Shown here one piece after another: positions 37,048 through 45,731 of a DNA stretch of 64,000 nt. This stretch comes from Pseudomonas sp. UBA5706 (GTDB taxonomy: Bacteria > Pseudomonadota > Gammaproteobacteria > Pseudomonadales > Pseudomonadaceae): positions 124,524 to 188,523 of the forward strand of contig NZ_DIHC01000046.1 in the NCBI RefSeq assembly GCF_002419965.1. The letters run 5' to 3'. The position numbers were made by a program, and so were the translations under genes. The notes beneath the pieces were generated by a model, which had not been told where the DNA came from, did not search any database, and was given only the letters and a program-made list of their open reading frames with translations. The stretch's first letter is position 1. Each line of letters opens with the position of its first letter.

Positions 37048-38214
37048 ATGGATTTCCCGGCGTTGTTGAAGGTTCTGGCCACCCAGGACGGATCGGACCT
37101 CTACCTTTCCACCGGTGCGCCGCCTTGCGCCAAGTTCAACGGTGTGCTCAAGCCGCTCGGTACCGAAGCGTTCAAGCCCGGCGATGTCGCGCTGATCGCC
37201 CAGGGCATCATGGACGCCGAGCAGCGTCAGGACTTCGAGCGCGAGCTGGAAATGAACCTGGCGCTTTCCCTGTCGGGCATTGGCCGGTTCCGAATCAACA
37301 TCTTCAAGCAGCGCAACGAAGTGTCCATCGTGGCACGTAACATCAAGCTCGATATCCCAAGGTTCGAGGACCTGCACCTGCCGCCGGTGCTGCTTGACGT
37401 AATCATGGAAAAACACGGTCTGGTGCTGTTCGTCGGCGCCACCGGTTCAGGCAAGTCCACCTCGCTGGCGGCCTTGATCGACCACCGCAACCGCCACGCC
37501 AGCGGGCACATCATCACCATTGAAGACCCGGTAGAGTTCATCCACAAACACAAAAAATCGATCATTAACCAGCGTGAGGTCGGGGTCGATACCCGCAGCT
37601 TTCACGCGGCGTTGAAAAACACCCTGCGCCAGGCCCCGGACGTGATCCTGATCGGAGAAATCCGCGATCGCGAAACCATGGAACATGCCTTGGCCTTCGC
37701 CGATACCGGGCACCTGGCCATCTCGACCCTGCACGCCAACAACGCCAACCAGGCACTGGATCGCATCATCAATTTCTTCCCCGAGGAGCGTCGTGCACAG
37801 CTGCTGCATGATCTTGGCAACAACCTCAAGGCGTTCGTGTCCCAGCGCCTGGTGAAAACCACCGACGGCAAGCGCCGGGCGGCGGTGGAAGTGATGCTGG
37901 GTACGCCAACCATTCGTGATTTGATCCACCGCAATGAGCTGACCGAACTCAAGGGGATTATGGAGAAGTCCACCAACCTGGGCATGCAGACCTTCGACAA
38001 CGCGCTTTACGACCTGGCGGTGGAGGGGGCGATCACCGAGGAAGAGGCGCTGAAGAATGCCGACTCGGCGAACAACGTGCGCCTGCGCCTGAAGCTGCAT
38101 GATGAGGGCGGCCTTGCCGCAATCAGCACGCCACCTGCCGCGCCACAGCCGGCCGCACAGGTGGATGTCAAGGACTGGGGGCTGGTGGATGAACGGGACG
38201 AGCCGGGCGCTTGA
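37048..38214 (+). CDS. PilT/PilU-family type IV pilus retraction ATPase (PilU-like)
   Basis: 388 residues. N-terminal domain DGSDLYLSTGAPPCAKFNG is typical. Walker A is VGATGSGKSTSLAAL, the Asp box IITIEDPVEFIH, Walker B APDVILIGEIRDRETM and the His box HLAISTLHANNA. Length and the extended C-terminus with a Pro/Ala-rich tail (SANNVRLRLKLHDEGG onward) resemble PilU more than PilT. It would act at the inner-membrane base of the type IV pilus. No pilT or other pil gene is in the window, so this is an isolated copy. Confidence 0.88.
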   Translation: MDFPALLKVLATQDGSDLYLSTGAPPCAKFNGVLKPLGTEAFKPGDVALIAQGIMDAEQRQDFERELEMNLALSLSGIGRFRINIFKQRNEVSIVARNIKLDIPRFEDLHLPPVLLDVIMEKHGLVLFVGATGSGKSTSLAALIDHRNRHASGHIITIEDPVEFIHKHKKSIINQREVGVDTRSFHAALKNTLRQAPDVILIGEIRDRETMEHALAFADTGHLAISTLHANNANQALDRIINFFPEERRAQLLHDLGNNLKAFVSQRLVKTTDGKRRAAVEVMLGTPTIRDLIHRNELTELKGIMEKSTNLGMQTFDNALYDLAVEGAITEEEALKNADSANNVRLRLKLHDEGGLAAISTPPAAPQPAAQVDVKDWGLVDERDEPGA

Positions 38215-38280
38215 TTAACTGTGCGTCTGTGCGTGGGTCACCTTCGGTAAACCCGCTGGATGGGCGGTTGGAGCGCACGC

Positions 38281-39876
38281 CTAGCGCTGTTTCTGGTTGA
38301 AATCCGGGTGCGCCGCCGCCAGCAATTCCCGCGTGTAGGGATGCTGGGGCGAGTCGAACACATCGTGGCTCGCCCCGCGCTCGACGACCTTGCCGTCCTT
38401 GACCACGATCAGGTCATGGGCGAGAGCCCTGACCACTGCCAGGTCATGACTGATGAACAGATACGTCAGCCCGTGCTTCTCCTGCAACTGACGCAACAGC
38501 GCCACTACCTGTTTTTGTACGGTTCGGTCCAGTGCGGAGGTGGGTTCGTCGAGCAGCATCAAGGCCGGTTTGAGCACCAGGGCGCGAGCGATGGCGATGC
38601 GCTGCCGTTGCCCGCCGGAAAACTCATGGGGATAGCGATGCCGGCTCGACGGATCGATGCCCACTTCCTCCAGTACGCGAATCACTTCGATTTCGCAGCG
38701 CACCTTGTCCAGGTCGCTGTGCACTTCCAGCCCCTCGCTGATGATCTGTGCCACCGACATGCGCGGGCTGAGGCTGCCGTAGGGGTCCTGAAACACCACC
38801 TGCATCTGCTTGCGCCAGGGCCGCATCTGCTTCTGATTCAGGCTGTCGATGGCCTGGCCCTTGAAGCGGATACTGCCACGCGAGTCCAGCAAACGCAGGA
38901 TGGCCTGACCCAGTGTCGATTTTCCCGAGCCGGACTCGCCGACGATGCCCAGTGTCTTGCCGCGCTCGATGCTTAGGCTGATGTCATCGACGGCCTTGAG
39001 GTACTCCTGATGGCGATTGAAAATGCCGCCGCCCAGCGAGAACCATACGCGCAAATCCTCAACCTCAAGAACCTTCTCACGGGTGTCTCGGGGCAAGGGC
39101 TCGCCAGCCGGTTCAGCATCCAGCAGCAGGCGGCTGTAAGGGTGTTGCGGTTGTCTGAACAGGGTCTGGCAATCGGACTGCTCGACGATCTCCCCGGCGC
39201 GCATCACACAGACCTTCTGCGCAATGCTGTGCACCAGGTTAAGGTCATGGCTGATTAGCAACAGTGACATGTTCAAACGCTGCTGCAGTTCCTTGAGCAG
39301 AAACAGGATCTTGCGCTGCACCGTGACGTCGAGCGCGGTGGTCGGTTCGTCGGCGATCAGCAGCTCCGGCTCGCAGGCCAGCGCCATGGCGATCATCACT
39401 CGCTGACGCTGGCCGCCGGAGAGTTCATGGGGGTAAGCCTTCAAGCGCTTTGCCGGGTGCTGGATACCGACCAGTTCCAGCAGTTCGACAATGCGTGCCT
39501 GTGCAGCCTTGCCACCCAATCCCTTGTGCAGCAACAAGGTTTCACCGATCTGCCGGGATACGGTATGCAGCGGGTTAAGCGAGGTCATCGGCTCTTGAAA
39601 GATCATCCCAATCTGGTTGCCACGAATGCGCTGCATCCGCTTGCCGGCGGCTCCCAACAGTTCCTGTCCGCGATAGCGAATGCTGCCGGTACTCAGCGTA
39701 TCGGCCTGCGGCAGCAGTTGCAGGATCGAGTGCGCCGTCACCGATTTGCCGGACCCTGACTCACCCACCAGCGCCAGGCATTCACCGGCCGGAATATCCA
39801 GGCTGACGTGCCTGACCACGGTTTGGCCGCTGAACGCCACCGACAGGTCACGGATTTCAATCAGATTTTCGGACAT
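38281..39876 (-). CDS. yejF: Peptide ABC transporter, double ATP-binding protein (YejF)
   Basis: 531 residues from the ATG at 39876 (GAGG 7 nt upstream). Two full ABC ATPase domains are fused. Both have Walker A (GESGSGKSVTA and GESGSGKSTLG), signature (LSGGQRQRVMIAMA and FSGGQRQRIAIARA) and Walker B (PELLIADEPTTALD and ALMLLDEPTSALD). This is the YejF layout. It powers the YejBE permease for oligopeptides such as microcin-type peptides. It is last in yejABEF. Confidence 0.92.
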   Translation of the reverse strand: MSENLIEIRDLSVAFSGQTVVRHVSLDIPAGECLALVGESGSGKSVTAHSILQLLPQADTLSTGSIRYRGQELLGAAGKRMQRIRGNQIGMIFQEPMTSLNPLHTVSRQIGETLLLHKGLGGKAAQARIVELLELVGIQHPAKRLKAYPHELSGGQRQRVMIAMALACEPELLIADEPTTALDVTVQRKILFLLKELQQRLNMSLLLISHDLNLVHSIAQKVCVMRAGEIVEQSDCQTLFRQPQHPYSRLLLDAEPAGEPLPRDTREKVLEVEDLRVWFSLGGGIFNRHQEYLKAVDDISLSIERGKTLGIVGESGSGKSTLGQAILRLLDSRGSIRFKGQAIDSLNQKQMRPWRKQMQVVFQDPYGSLSPRMSVAQIISEGLEVHSDLDKVRCEIEVIRVLEEVGIDPSSRHRYPHEFSGGQRQRIAIARALVLKPALMLLDEPTSALDRTVQKQVVALLRQLQEKHGLTYLFISHDLAVVRALAHDLIVVKDGKVVERGASHDVFDSPQHPYTRELLAAAHPDFNQKQR

Positions 39877-39877
39877 G

Positions 39878-40900
39878 TCAGGACCTCGGGTCGAAGGCGT
39901 CACGCAACGCCTCGCCAATGAACACCAGTAGCGAGAGAATCAGCGCCAGGGTGAAGAACGCCGTGAAACCCAGCCAGGGCGCTTGCAGATTCTGCTTGCC
40001 CTGGCCAATCAGTTCGCCCAGCGACGCGCTGCCAGCGGGCATGCCGAAGCCCAGGAAATCCAGCGCGGTGAGAGTGGAGATGGCACCGGTGAGGATGAAT
40101 GGCAGGTAGCTCAAGGTTGCATTCATCGCGTTGGGCAGGATATGGCGCAGGATCACCTTGCGATCATCCAGGCCCAATGCCCGCGCGGCCTTGACGTACT
40201 CCAGATTGCGTCCGCGCAGAAACTCGGCCCGCACCACATCCACCAGGGCCAGCCATGAGAACAGCGCCATGATGCCCAGCAGCCACCAGAAGTTGGGCTC
40301 GACGAACCCCGAGAGAATGATCAACAGGTACAGCACCGGCAGCCCTGACCAAACCTCCAGCAGGCGTTGCCCGATCAGGTCGACCCAGCCGCCGTAATAG
40401 CCCTGCAAGGCACCGGCAGCGATGCCGATCAGGGCGCTGAGCAGCGTCAAGGCCAGGGCGAACAGGATCGATACCCGCGCGCCGAAGATTACCCGCGCCA
40501 GCACGTCGCGGGCCTGATCGTCGGTGCCCAGCCAGTTGGTCGCCGAGGGCGGGCTTGGTGCAGGCTTGTTTAAATCGTAGTTGGGGGTGTCGTCGCTGAA
40601 GGGGATCGGCGGGAACAGCATCCAGCCGTCACCTTTGCTGATCAGTTGGCGCACATAATCGCTGCGGTAATCGGGCTGGAACGGCAACTGGCCGCCAAAT
40701 TCCTGCTCGGTGTGCCGTATGAAGGCGGGAAAGTACAACTGGTGCTGATAGCTGAGCACCAGCGGCTTGTCGTTGGCGATCAGTTCACCGCACAGGCTGA
40801 TGGCGAACAGCGCGCAGAACAGCCAAAGCGACCACCAGCCGCGGCGGTTGTTGCGAAAGCGCTCGAAACGGCGGCGCGCCACCGGAGACAGTCTGCGCAT
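39878..40900 (-). CDS. yejE: Peptide ABC transporter permease YejE
   Basis: 340 residues. After TM1 (WWSLWLFCALFAISLCGEL) comes the large YejE-type periplasmic insertion with YQHQLYFPAFIRHTEQEFGG and DDTPNYDLNKP, then LGTDDQARDVLARVIFGARV. The permease core ends with the EAA-like loop VKAARALGLDDRKVILRHILP. It forms the inner-membrane channel with YejB. One nucleotide separates its stop from yejF. Confidence 0.92.
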   Translation of the reverse strand: MRRLSPVARRRFERFRNNRRGWWSLWLFCALFAISLCGELIANDKPLVLSYQHQLYFPAFIRHTEQEFGGQLPFQPDYRSDYVRQLISKGDGWMLFPPIPFSDDTPNYDLNKPAPSPPSATNWLGTDDQARDVLARVIFGARVSILFALALTLLSALIGIAAGALQGYYGGWVDLIGQRLLEVWSGLPVLYLLIILSGFVEPNFWWLLGIMALFSWLALVDVVRAEFLRGRNLEYVKAARALGLDDRKVILRHILPNAMNATLSYLPFILTGAISTLTALDFLGFGMPAGSASLGELIGQGKQNLQAPWLGFTAFFTLALILSLLVFIGEALRDAFDPRS

Positions 40901-41964
40901 CAGGCATTCCTCGCGCTGAAGTCGATTCGGGGATCGACGAGGGTGTAGCAGATGTCCCCGACCAGTTTTATCAGCAGCCCGAACAGGGTGAAGATGAACA
41001 GCGAACCAAACACCACCGGATAATCACGTGATACCGCCGCTTCATAACTCATGCGCCCCAGGCCATCGAGGGAGAAGATGACTTCGATCATCAGCGAGCC
41101 GGCGAAGAACACGCTGATGAATGCCTGGGGAATGCCGGCCACCACCAGCAGCATTGCGTTGCGGAAAACGTGACCGTAAAGCACGCGGCGCTCGCTCAGG
41201 CCTTTAGCGCGGGCCGTGACTACGTACTGGCGGGTAACCTCGTTGAGAAAGGAGTTCTTGGTGAGGATGGTGAGCGTCGCAAAGCCTCCGATCACCAAGG
41301 ACGCGACTGGCAGGACCAGGTGCCAGAAATAGTCGGCGATCTTGCCCAGTGTGGTCATCTGGTCGAAGTTTTCCGAGACCAGCCCGCGCACGGGGAACCA
41401 ACTTAGCGAAGTGCCTCCGGCGAACAGCACCACCAACAGCATGGCAAACAGGAAGGCCGGCATGGCATAGCCAATGATGATTGCCGTGCTGCTCCAGATA
41501 TCGAAATGGCTGCCATGTTTGACCGCCTTGCGAATACCCAACGGGATCGATACCAGATAGGTGATCAGCGTTGCCCACAGGCCAAGGGAGATGGACACCG
41601 GCATCTTCTGCATAATCAGGTCGGTGACCTTGGCGCCGCGGAAGAAGCTGTTGCCGAAATCCAGGCTGGCGTAATTCTTGAGCATCAGCCACAGGCGTTC
41701 GTGCAGTGGCTTGTCGAATCCGTACTGATGCTCGATTTCCTTGATTAGTTTGGGGTCCAGTCCGCGACTGGCGCGGGACTGGCCAGTATTCATGGTTTCA
41801 GTGTGACCGGCGCCGATTGTGCCGCCGGCGACCCCTTGCAGTTTGGCGATGGCCTGTTCGACCGGGCCCCCAGGCGCTGCCTGCACGATGAAGAAGTTCA
41901 CCAACAGAATGCACAGCAGCGTGGGGATGATCAGCAGCAGACGCCTGGACAGGTAACCGAGCAT
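40900..41964 (-). CDS. yejB: Peptide ABC transporter permease YejB
   Basis: 354 residues with about six helices. It begins MLGYLSRRLLLIIPTLLCIL, the DppB/OppB-type start, and carries the YejB-type insertion before HQYGFDKPLHERLWLML. The EAA loop is YVVTARAKGLSERRVLYGH. The start overlaps the yejA stop (TAATG) and its stop overlaps the yejE start (TGATG), so the operon is translationally coupled. Confidence 0.92.
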   Translation of the reverse strand: MLGYLSRRLLLIIPTLLCILLVNFFIVQAAPGGPVEQAIAKLQGVAGGTIGAGHTETMNTGQSRASRGLDPKLIKEIEHQYGFDKPLHERLWLMLKNYASLDFGNSFFRGAKVTDLIMQKMPVSISLGLWATLITYLVSIPLGIRKAVKHGSHFDIWSSTAIIIGYAMPAFLFAMLLVVLFAGGTSLSWFPVRGLVSENFDQMTTLGKIADYFWHLVLPVASLVIGGFATLTILTKNSFLNEVTRQYVVTARAKGLSERRVLYGHVFRNAMLLVVAGIPQAFISVFFAGSLMIEVIFSLDGLGRMSYEAAVSRDYPVVFGSLFIFTLFGLLIKLVGDICYTLVDPRIDFSARNA

Positions 41965-43832
41965 TAGTGCACCTCCGCAGCAATGGCTGAGGCGCCTCTT
42001 TGCTGGGCGAATTGTTCAGTGGTCAATGCCTGTGGGCTGATCTCCCACCAGGTATCGATCGCTTCACTGTTACTGGCCTGTACCTTGGGGATGCCGAAGC
42101 GATTCCACCAGACCGTCGAGGAGCCAGGCGGGTAATAGTTGGGAATCCAGTAGAAGCCCCATTGCAGCACGCGGTCCAGGGCGTGGGCGTAGTCGATCAT
42201 GGCGGGTTTGCTGTCGGCCTTGGCCAAGCCGTCGATCAGGCTATCGACCGCAGGGTCACGCAGCACCATGTAGTTGCTCGAACCCGAGTCGGCGGCCACT
42301 TTTGAACCGAAGTTGTTGTACAGCTCCAGCCCCGGCGAGGTCGAGACGCCGTAGCCGGTGACGATCATGTCGTAGTCACGGGCCATGACCCGGTTCAAAT
42401 ACTGAGCCGAGTCGATGCGACGGATTTCGAAGTCGATGCCGATTTGCGCCAGATTGCGTTTGTATGGCAGCAGGATCTTCTCGAACCCGCTCTGACCGTT
42501 GAGGAAGGTAAAACTCAGTGGTTCGCCGGCGGCATTGACCAGTCTGTCCTCCTTGGGCATCCACCCGGCCTCTTCGAGCAGCGCCAGGGCTTGCAACTGT
42601 TTATCGCGAATGAAGCCGCTAGCGTCGGTCCTCGGTGTCTGGAACACCGTGGTGAACACTTCAGGCGGAACCTGGCCACGCAACGGCTCCAGCACCTTGA
42701 GCTCGGAGGCGGTTGGCAGTTGCGTAGCGGCCAGCTCGCTGTTGGAGAAGTAGCTGTTCTGGCGAACGTAGACGTTGCGCATCATCTGTTTGTTGGTCCA
42801 CTCGAAATCCCAGAGCATGGCCAGCGCCTGGCGCACGCGGCGATCCTGGAATTTGGGCCGGTCGAGGTTAAAGATGAAACCTTGGGAGCTTTGCACGGCG
42901 CCCTTGGCCAGGTGCGCGCGCTGCAAGCGGCCTTCGTTCAGCGCCGGGCTGTCATAGCCAATGGAATAACCGGTGGCCGAGTATTCGCGGTTGTAGTCAT
43001 AACCGCCGCCGCGCAGCACCTGGCGGGCGACGTCGATATCGCCAAAGTATTCCACGCTGAAGTGATCGAAGTTGTAAAAACCCCGGTTCACTGGCAAGTC
43101 CCTGGCCCACCAGTGCGGGTCACGCTCGAACGTGATGCTGCGCCCCGGATCGACCTTGCTGATGCGATAAGGGCCGCTGCCCACGGGAATCTCGAACCCG
43201 CCGCCGTTGGCGAAGTCCTTGTCTTTCCAATAGTGCTCGGGAAACACCGGTAAAGAGGCCAGGTCCAGCGGCAATGTGCGGCTTTCGCTGCTTTTGAAAT
43301 CGAAACGGATTTGCGTCGGTGACTCGACTTCAACGCTTTGTACGTCCGCGAACGCCGTGCGATACGACAGGCTGCCCTGGGTCATCAACAGGTTATAGGT
43401 GAAACGCACGTCCTGGGCAGTGATCGGGGTATCGTCGGAGAACCGCGCCTTGGGATCGAGAAAGAAGCGCAGTGACAGACCGTCGGCGCTGCGTTCCATC
43501 TTTTCGGCAATCAGGCCGTATACGGTGTAGGGCTCATCCAGTGACTTGACTGCCAGCGGCGAGTAAAGCAGGCCGTTGACTTGGGACACACCGGTGCCCT
43601 TGTCCAGGTACGGCATGATGTGGTCGTACTGACCGATTTCCTGTGCGGAACGACGCATGCTGCCGCCCTTTGGGGCGTCTGGATTGACGTAATCGAAGTG
43701 CTTGAAATTTTCCGGATAGCGGGGCGCTTCGCCATAGACGGTCAAGGCGTATTGAGGGGCAGCGGACAGGGATTGAAAACCTGAGACAAGGACCAGTGTT
43801 GCAATGATCAGCGATGAAAAAACAAAACGCAT
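41964..43832 (-). CDS. yejA: Extracellular peptide-binding protein YejA
   Basis: 622 residues, a family-5 binding protein. A signal peptide (MRFVFSSLIIATLVLVSGF, cleavage near LSA-AP) exports it to the periplasm. The typical sequence HFDYVNPDAPKGGSMR follows, with LRFFLDPKARFSDDTPITAQ and RQALAMLWDFEWTNKQMM further on. It binds oligopeptides and feeds YejBEF. It is the first gene of the operon. Confidence 0.92.
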   Translation of the reverse strand: MRFVFSSLIIATLVLVSGFQSLSAAPQYALTVYGEAPRYPENFKHFDYVNPDAPKGGSMRRSAQEIGQYDHIMPYLDKGTGVSQVNGLLYSPLAVKSLDEPYTVYGLIAEKMERSADGLSLRFFLDPKARFSDDTPITAQDVRFTYNLLMTQGSLSYRTAFADVQSVEVESPTQIRFDFKSSESRTLPLDLASLPVFPEHYWKDKDFANGGGFEIPVGSGPYRISKVDPGRSITFERDPHWWARDLPVNRGFYNFDHFSVEYFGDIDVARQVLRGGGYDYNREYSATGYSIGYDSPALNEGRLQRAHLAKGAVQSSQGFIFNLDRPKFQDRRVRQALAMLWDFEWTNKQMMRNVYVRQNSYFSNSELAATQLPTASELKVLEPLRGQVPPEVFTTVFQTPRTDASGFIRDKQLQALALLEEAGWMPKEDRLVNAAGEPLSFTFLNGQSGFEKILLPYKRNLAQIGIDFEIRRIDSAQYLNRVMARDYDMIVTGYGVSTSPGLELYNNFGSKVAADSGSSNYMVLRDPAVDSLIDGLAKADSKPAMIDYAHALDRVLQWGFYWIPNYYPPGSSTVWWNRFGIPKVQASNSEAIDTWWEISPQALTTEQFAQQRGASAIAAEVH

Positions 43833-44161
43833 TACACGAATCCTGACTGACGTTGTAGCGCAACATCAGGGTTGAAGGTCATGAACGGGCAATGGCGGCC
43901 GGTCCTGTCTGTTTATTATTCGTTACCTCCGGTGGCAAGGTACCGTAACGCCGTGACTTTGTAACCACACCGCGCCTGTGGTAAATGGCTTCTTGCATTG
44001 ATCCTGATGAGGGCAGGTGTTCAAGTACCGGCTAGCCCCTGGAGCCTGACGGGACCAAGCAATTTCTCTGCCGCAATCGATTGCACGGCGATGTGCTGCA
44101 CTGCACATGCAAACGGCCCGCTTTTTAAGGGCGGGCCGTTTGAGCCAAGTATTGGGCGGGA
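43833..44161. other. Intergenic region between yejA and ppiC
   Basis: No gene is recognised. The region holds the presumed yej promoter near its left end and the hairpin described at 44111-44141 near its right end. Confidence 0.4.
44111..44141 (-). terminator. Stem-loop terminator after ppiC
   Basis: AAACGGCCCGC and GCGGGCCGTTT form an 11-bp perfect stem around a 9-nt loop, 21 nt past the ppiC stop. The trailing T-run is short (TTT), so termination is likely but less certain than at the other hairpins. Confidence 0.6.
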
Positions 44162-44443
44162 TCAGTCCTGACGGCTGGTCACTTCCAGCAGGTGATAACC
44201 GAACTGGGTTTTCACCGGGCCTTGAACGACATTTACCGGGGCGCTGAACACCACGGTATCGAATTCCTTGACCATCTGTCCTGGGCCAAACGAGCCAAGA
44301 TCGCCGCCCTGGCGGCTGGAAGGGCAACTGGAATTGGACTTTGCGACTTCGGCAAAATCAGCGCCGCCTTCAATCTGAGCTTTGAGTTCGTTGCATTTCT
44401 CTTCGCTGCTGACAAGGATGTGGCGCGCGGTGGCTTTAGCCAT
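44162..44443 (-). CDS. ppiC: Single-domain parvulin peptidyl-prolyl isomerase (PpiC)
   Basis: 93 residues. ARHILVSSEEKCNELKAQI, QGGDLGSFGPGQMVKEFD and KTQFGYHLLEV are complete parvulin motifs. An AGGAG box precedes the ATG. There is no export signal. It matches E. coli PpiC in length and order. It is paralogous to the 91-residue parvulin at 36584-36859. Confidence 0.93.
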   Translation of the reverse strand: MAKATARHILVSSEEKCNELKAQIEGGADFAEVAKSNSSCPSSRQGGDLGSFGPGQMVKEFDTVVFSAPVNVVQGPVKTQFGYHLLEVTSRQD

Positions 44444-44548
44444 TTTGGAGTACTCCTGTGAAAAAAAAGAAAGAGCCTAACGGAATAAGGGACGCTTTTG
44501 TCGGGAAAAGTTCCGGCGCGCGGGCTAATTGGTCTGGTCCGTCGGTCA

Positions 44549-45436
44549 CTACAGGCCTTTTCTGGACAACAGGCCTGCATGCTCGACGTAAAGCTTTACC
44601 GGATCTATGTCGTTGCGTACCACGCCAGCCGTTTGATTCACCGCATCGACGTGATCCAGAGGGTAATCGGAGCGAATGACTTTACCCAGGTGTGAGCTGT
44701 AACGTCCGACAAGACCATCATTCTGAGCGGCTTCCCGCGTGAAAAGCCGCGCGTACCCGCGCAGAGCCAAGTGTAGAGAGTCCAGCGCATTCTGCCTTTC
44801 GCTGCACAGCGAACCCTGGATGCAGCCGCTCCAGGAGTAATAGTGCACACCGTCCACCCGCTCCGGCCCTTCGCCGCCCCACTTTTCGGGCAGGGCTTGA
44901 GGATAGCTGCGATTGAATCGAGCGACGCCTGCGGTCGTCAGCGCGTCCAGTGCGCGCAGCGGGTCTCGTGGTAATTCAGGGTGGCCGCCGAGCAGGGCCA
45001 TGAACCGTGCAAAGCCGCTAACGATTCTTGCTGCGTATCTTTCGGGCATTGCACCCGGCGTGAAAGCTTCTCTGACCCGATCGGCCACCTCGGACCCATG
45101 GTTCGGACCGCTGACCGACGTCACGGAAGCAACCCGGTCCGGGCGAACAGCCGCAGCGTATCGTGAGCTCAGCGCCCCTTGGCTGTGCCCGATGAGGTTA
45201 ACCTTGAGGTAGCCAGGGCGCTTTAGAAAGCGCTTGATCTGCTCCAGCAGTTGCTCGCCGCGAGTCTCGTTGTCGTGCACCCCCGATAGCAGCGGCACGT
45301 GGACGCGGCACCCGGCTTTCTCCAGCGCTTGGACGATCCCGTGAAACATGGCGAACGTGCCGATACGATCAAAACCCAAAAGGCCGTGCACCAGCAGGAT
45401 CGGATATTTGGTGGTGACATGCGCGTCTTCTTTCAT
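44549..45436 (-). CDS. Triacylglycerol lipase, family I.1 type, without signal peptide
   Basis: 295 residues from the ATG at 45436 (GAGGG 6 nt upstream). The N-terminus goes straight into KYPILLVHGLLGFDRIG, the oxyanion-hole region. The nucleophile Ser is in LIGHSQGALSSRYAAA, the acid Asp in NDGLVG and the His in DYPLDHVDAVN. SGPNHGSEVADRVREAF is also typical of the P. fragi/P. aeruginosa LipA lineage. No Sec signal is visible in this start or the longer one (45490), and no lif foldase gene follows. It therefore may act inside the cell or be exported by an unusual route. Confidence 0.85.
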   Translation of the reverse strand: MKEDAHVTTKYPILLVHGLLGFDRIGTFAMFHGIVQALEKAGCRVHVPLLSGVHDNETRGEQLLEQIKRFLKRPGYLKVNLIGHSQGALSSRYAAAVRPDRVASVTSVSGPNHGSEVADRVREAFTPGAMPERYAARIVSGFARFMALLGGHPELPRDPLRALDALTTAGVARFNRSYPQALPEKWGGEGPERVDGVHYYSWSGCIQGSLCSERQNALDSLHLALRGYARLFTREAAQNDGLVGRYSSHLGKVIRSDYPLDHVDAVNQTAGVVRNDIDPVKLYVEHAGLLSRKGL

Positions 45437-45533
45437 AGCAATCCCTCGCTTGATCTGAGCGGGCGAGATTACCCAATGTGATGAGGTCATTCCGGGAAGG
45501 GAGGGCGCGGTTAATGGGGCGGCAGGGCATCTG

Positions 45534-45632
45534 TTACAAAGCGTCGATATCGAGCCAGTGCTCGGTTTTCAGGGGCTGGCCGTTGAGCAGGACAAAGTTG
45601 GCGACGGATCTGAGGGGCAGTTGCTTGATGTC
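45534..45632 (-). pseudogene. C-terminal remnant of an unidentified gene
   Basis: A minus-strand frame of 32 codons plus stop reads like protein (LPLRSVANFVLLNGQ, then TEHWLDIDAL). It is bounded upstream by an in-frame TAG at 45633-45635 with no start codon. It looks like the tail of a gene whose front was deleted or scrambled. I do not recognise the family. Confidence 0.45.
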
Positions 45633-45731
45633 CTACGGCTTTAATCTGCAAGTCAAGAAGGGCGCGCTGTCATCAGCGACAAGGGCTTGGGAAGCGGGCT
45701 GCACGAGCACGAGCCGCTTCCCATCGCGTGC

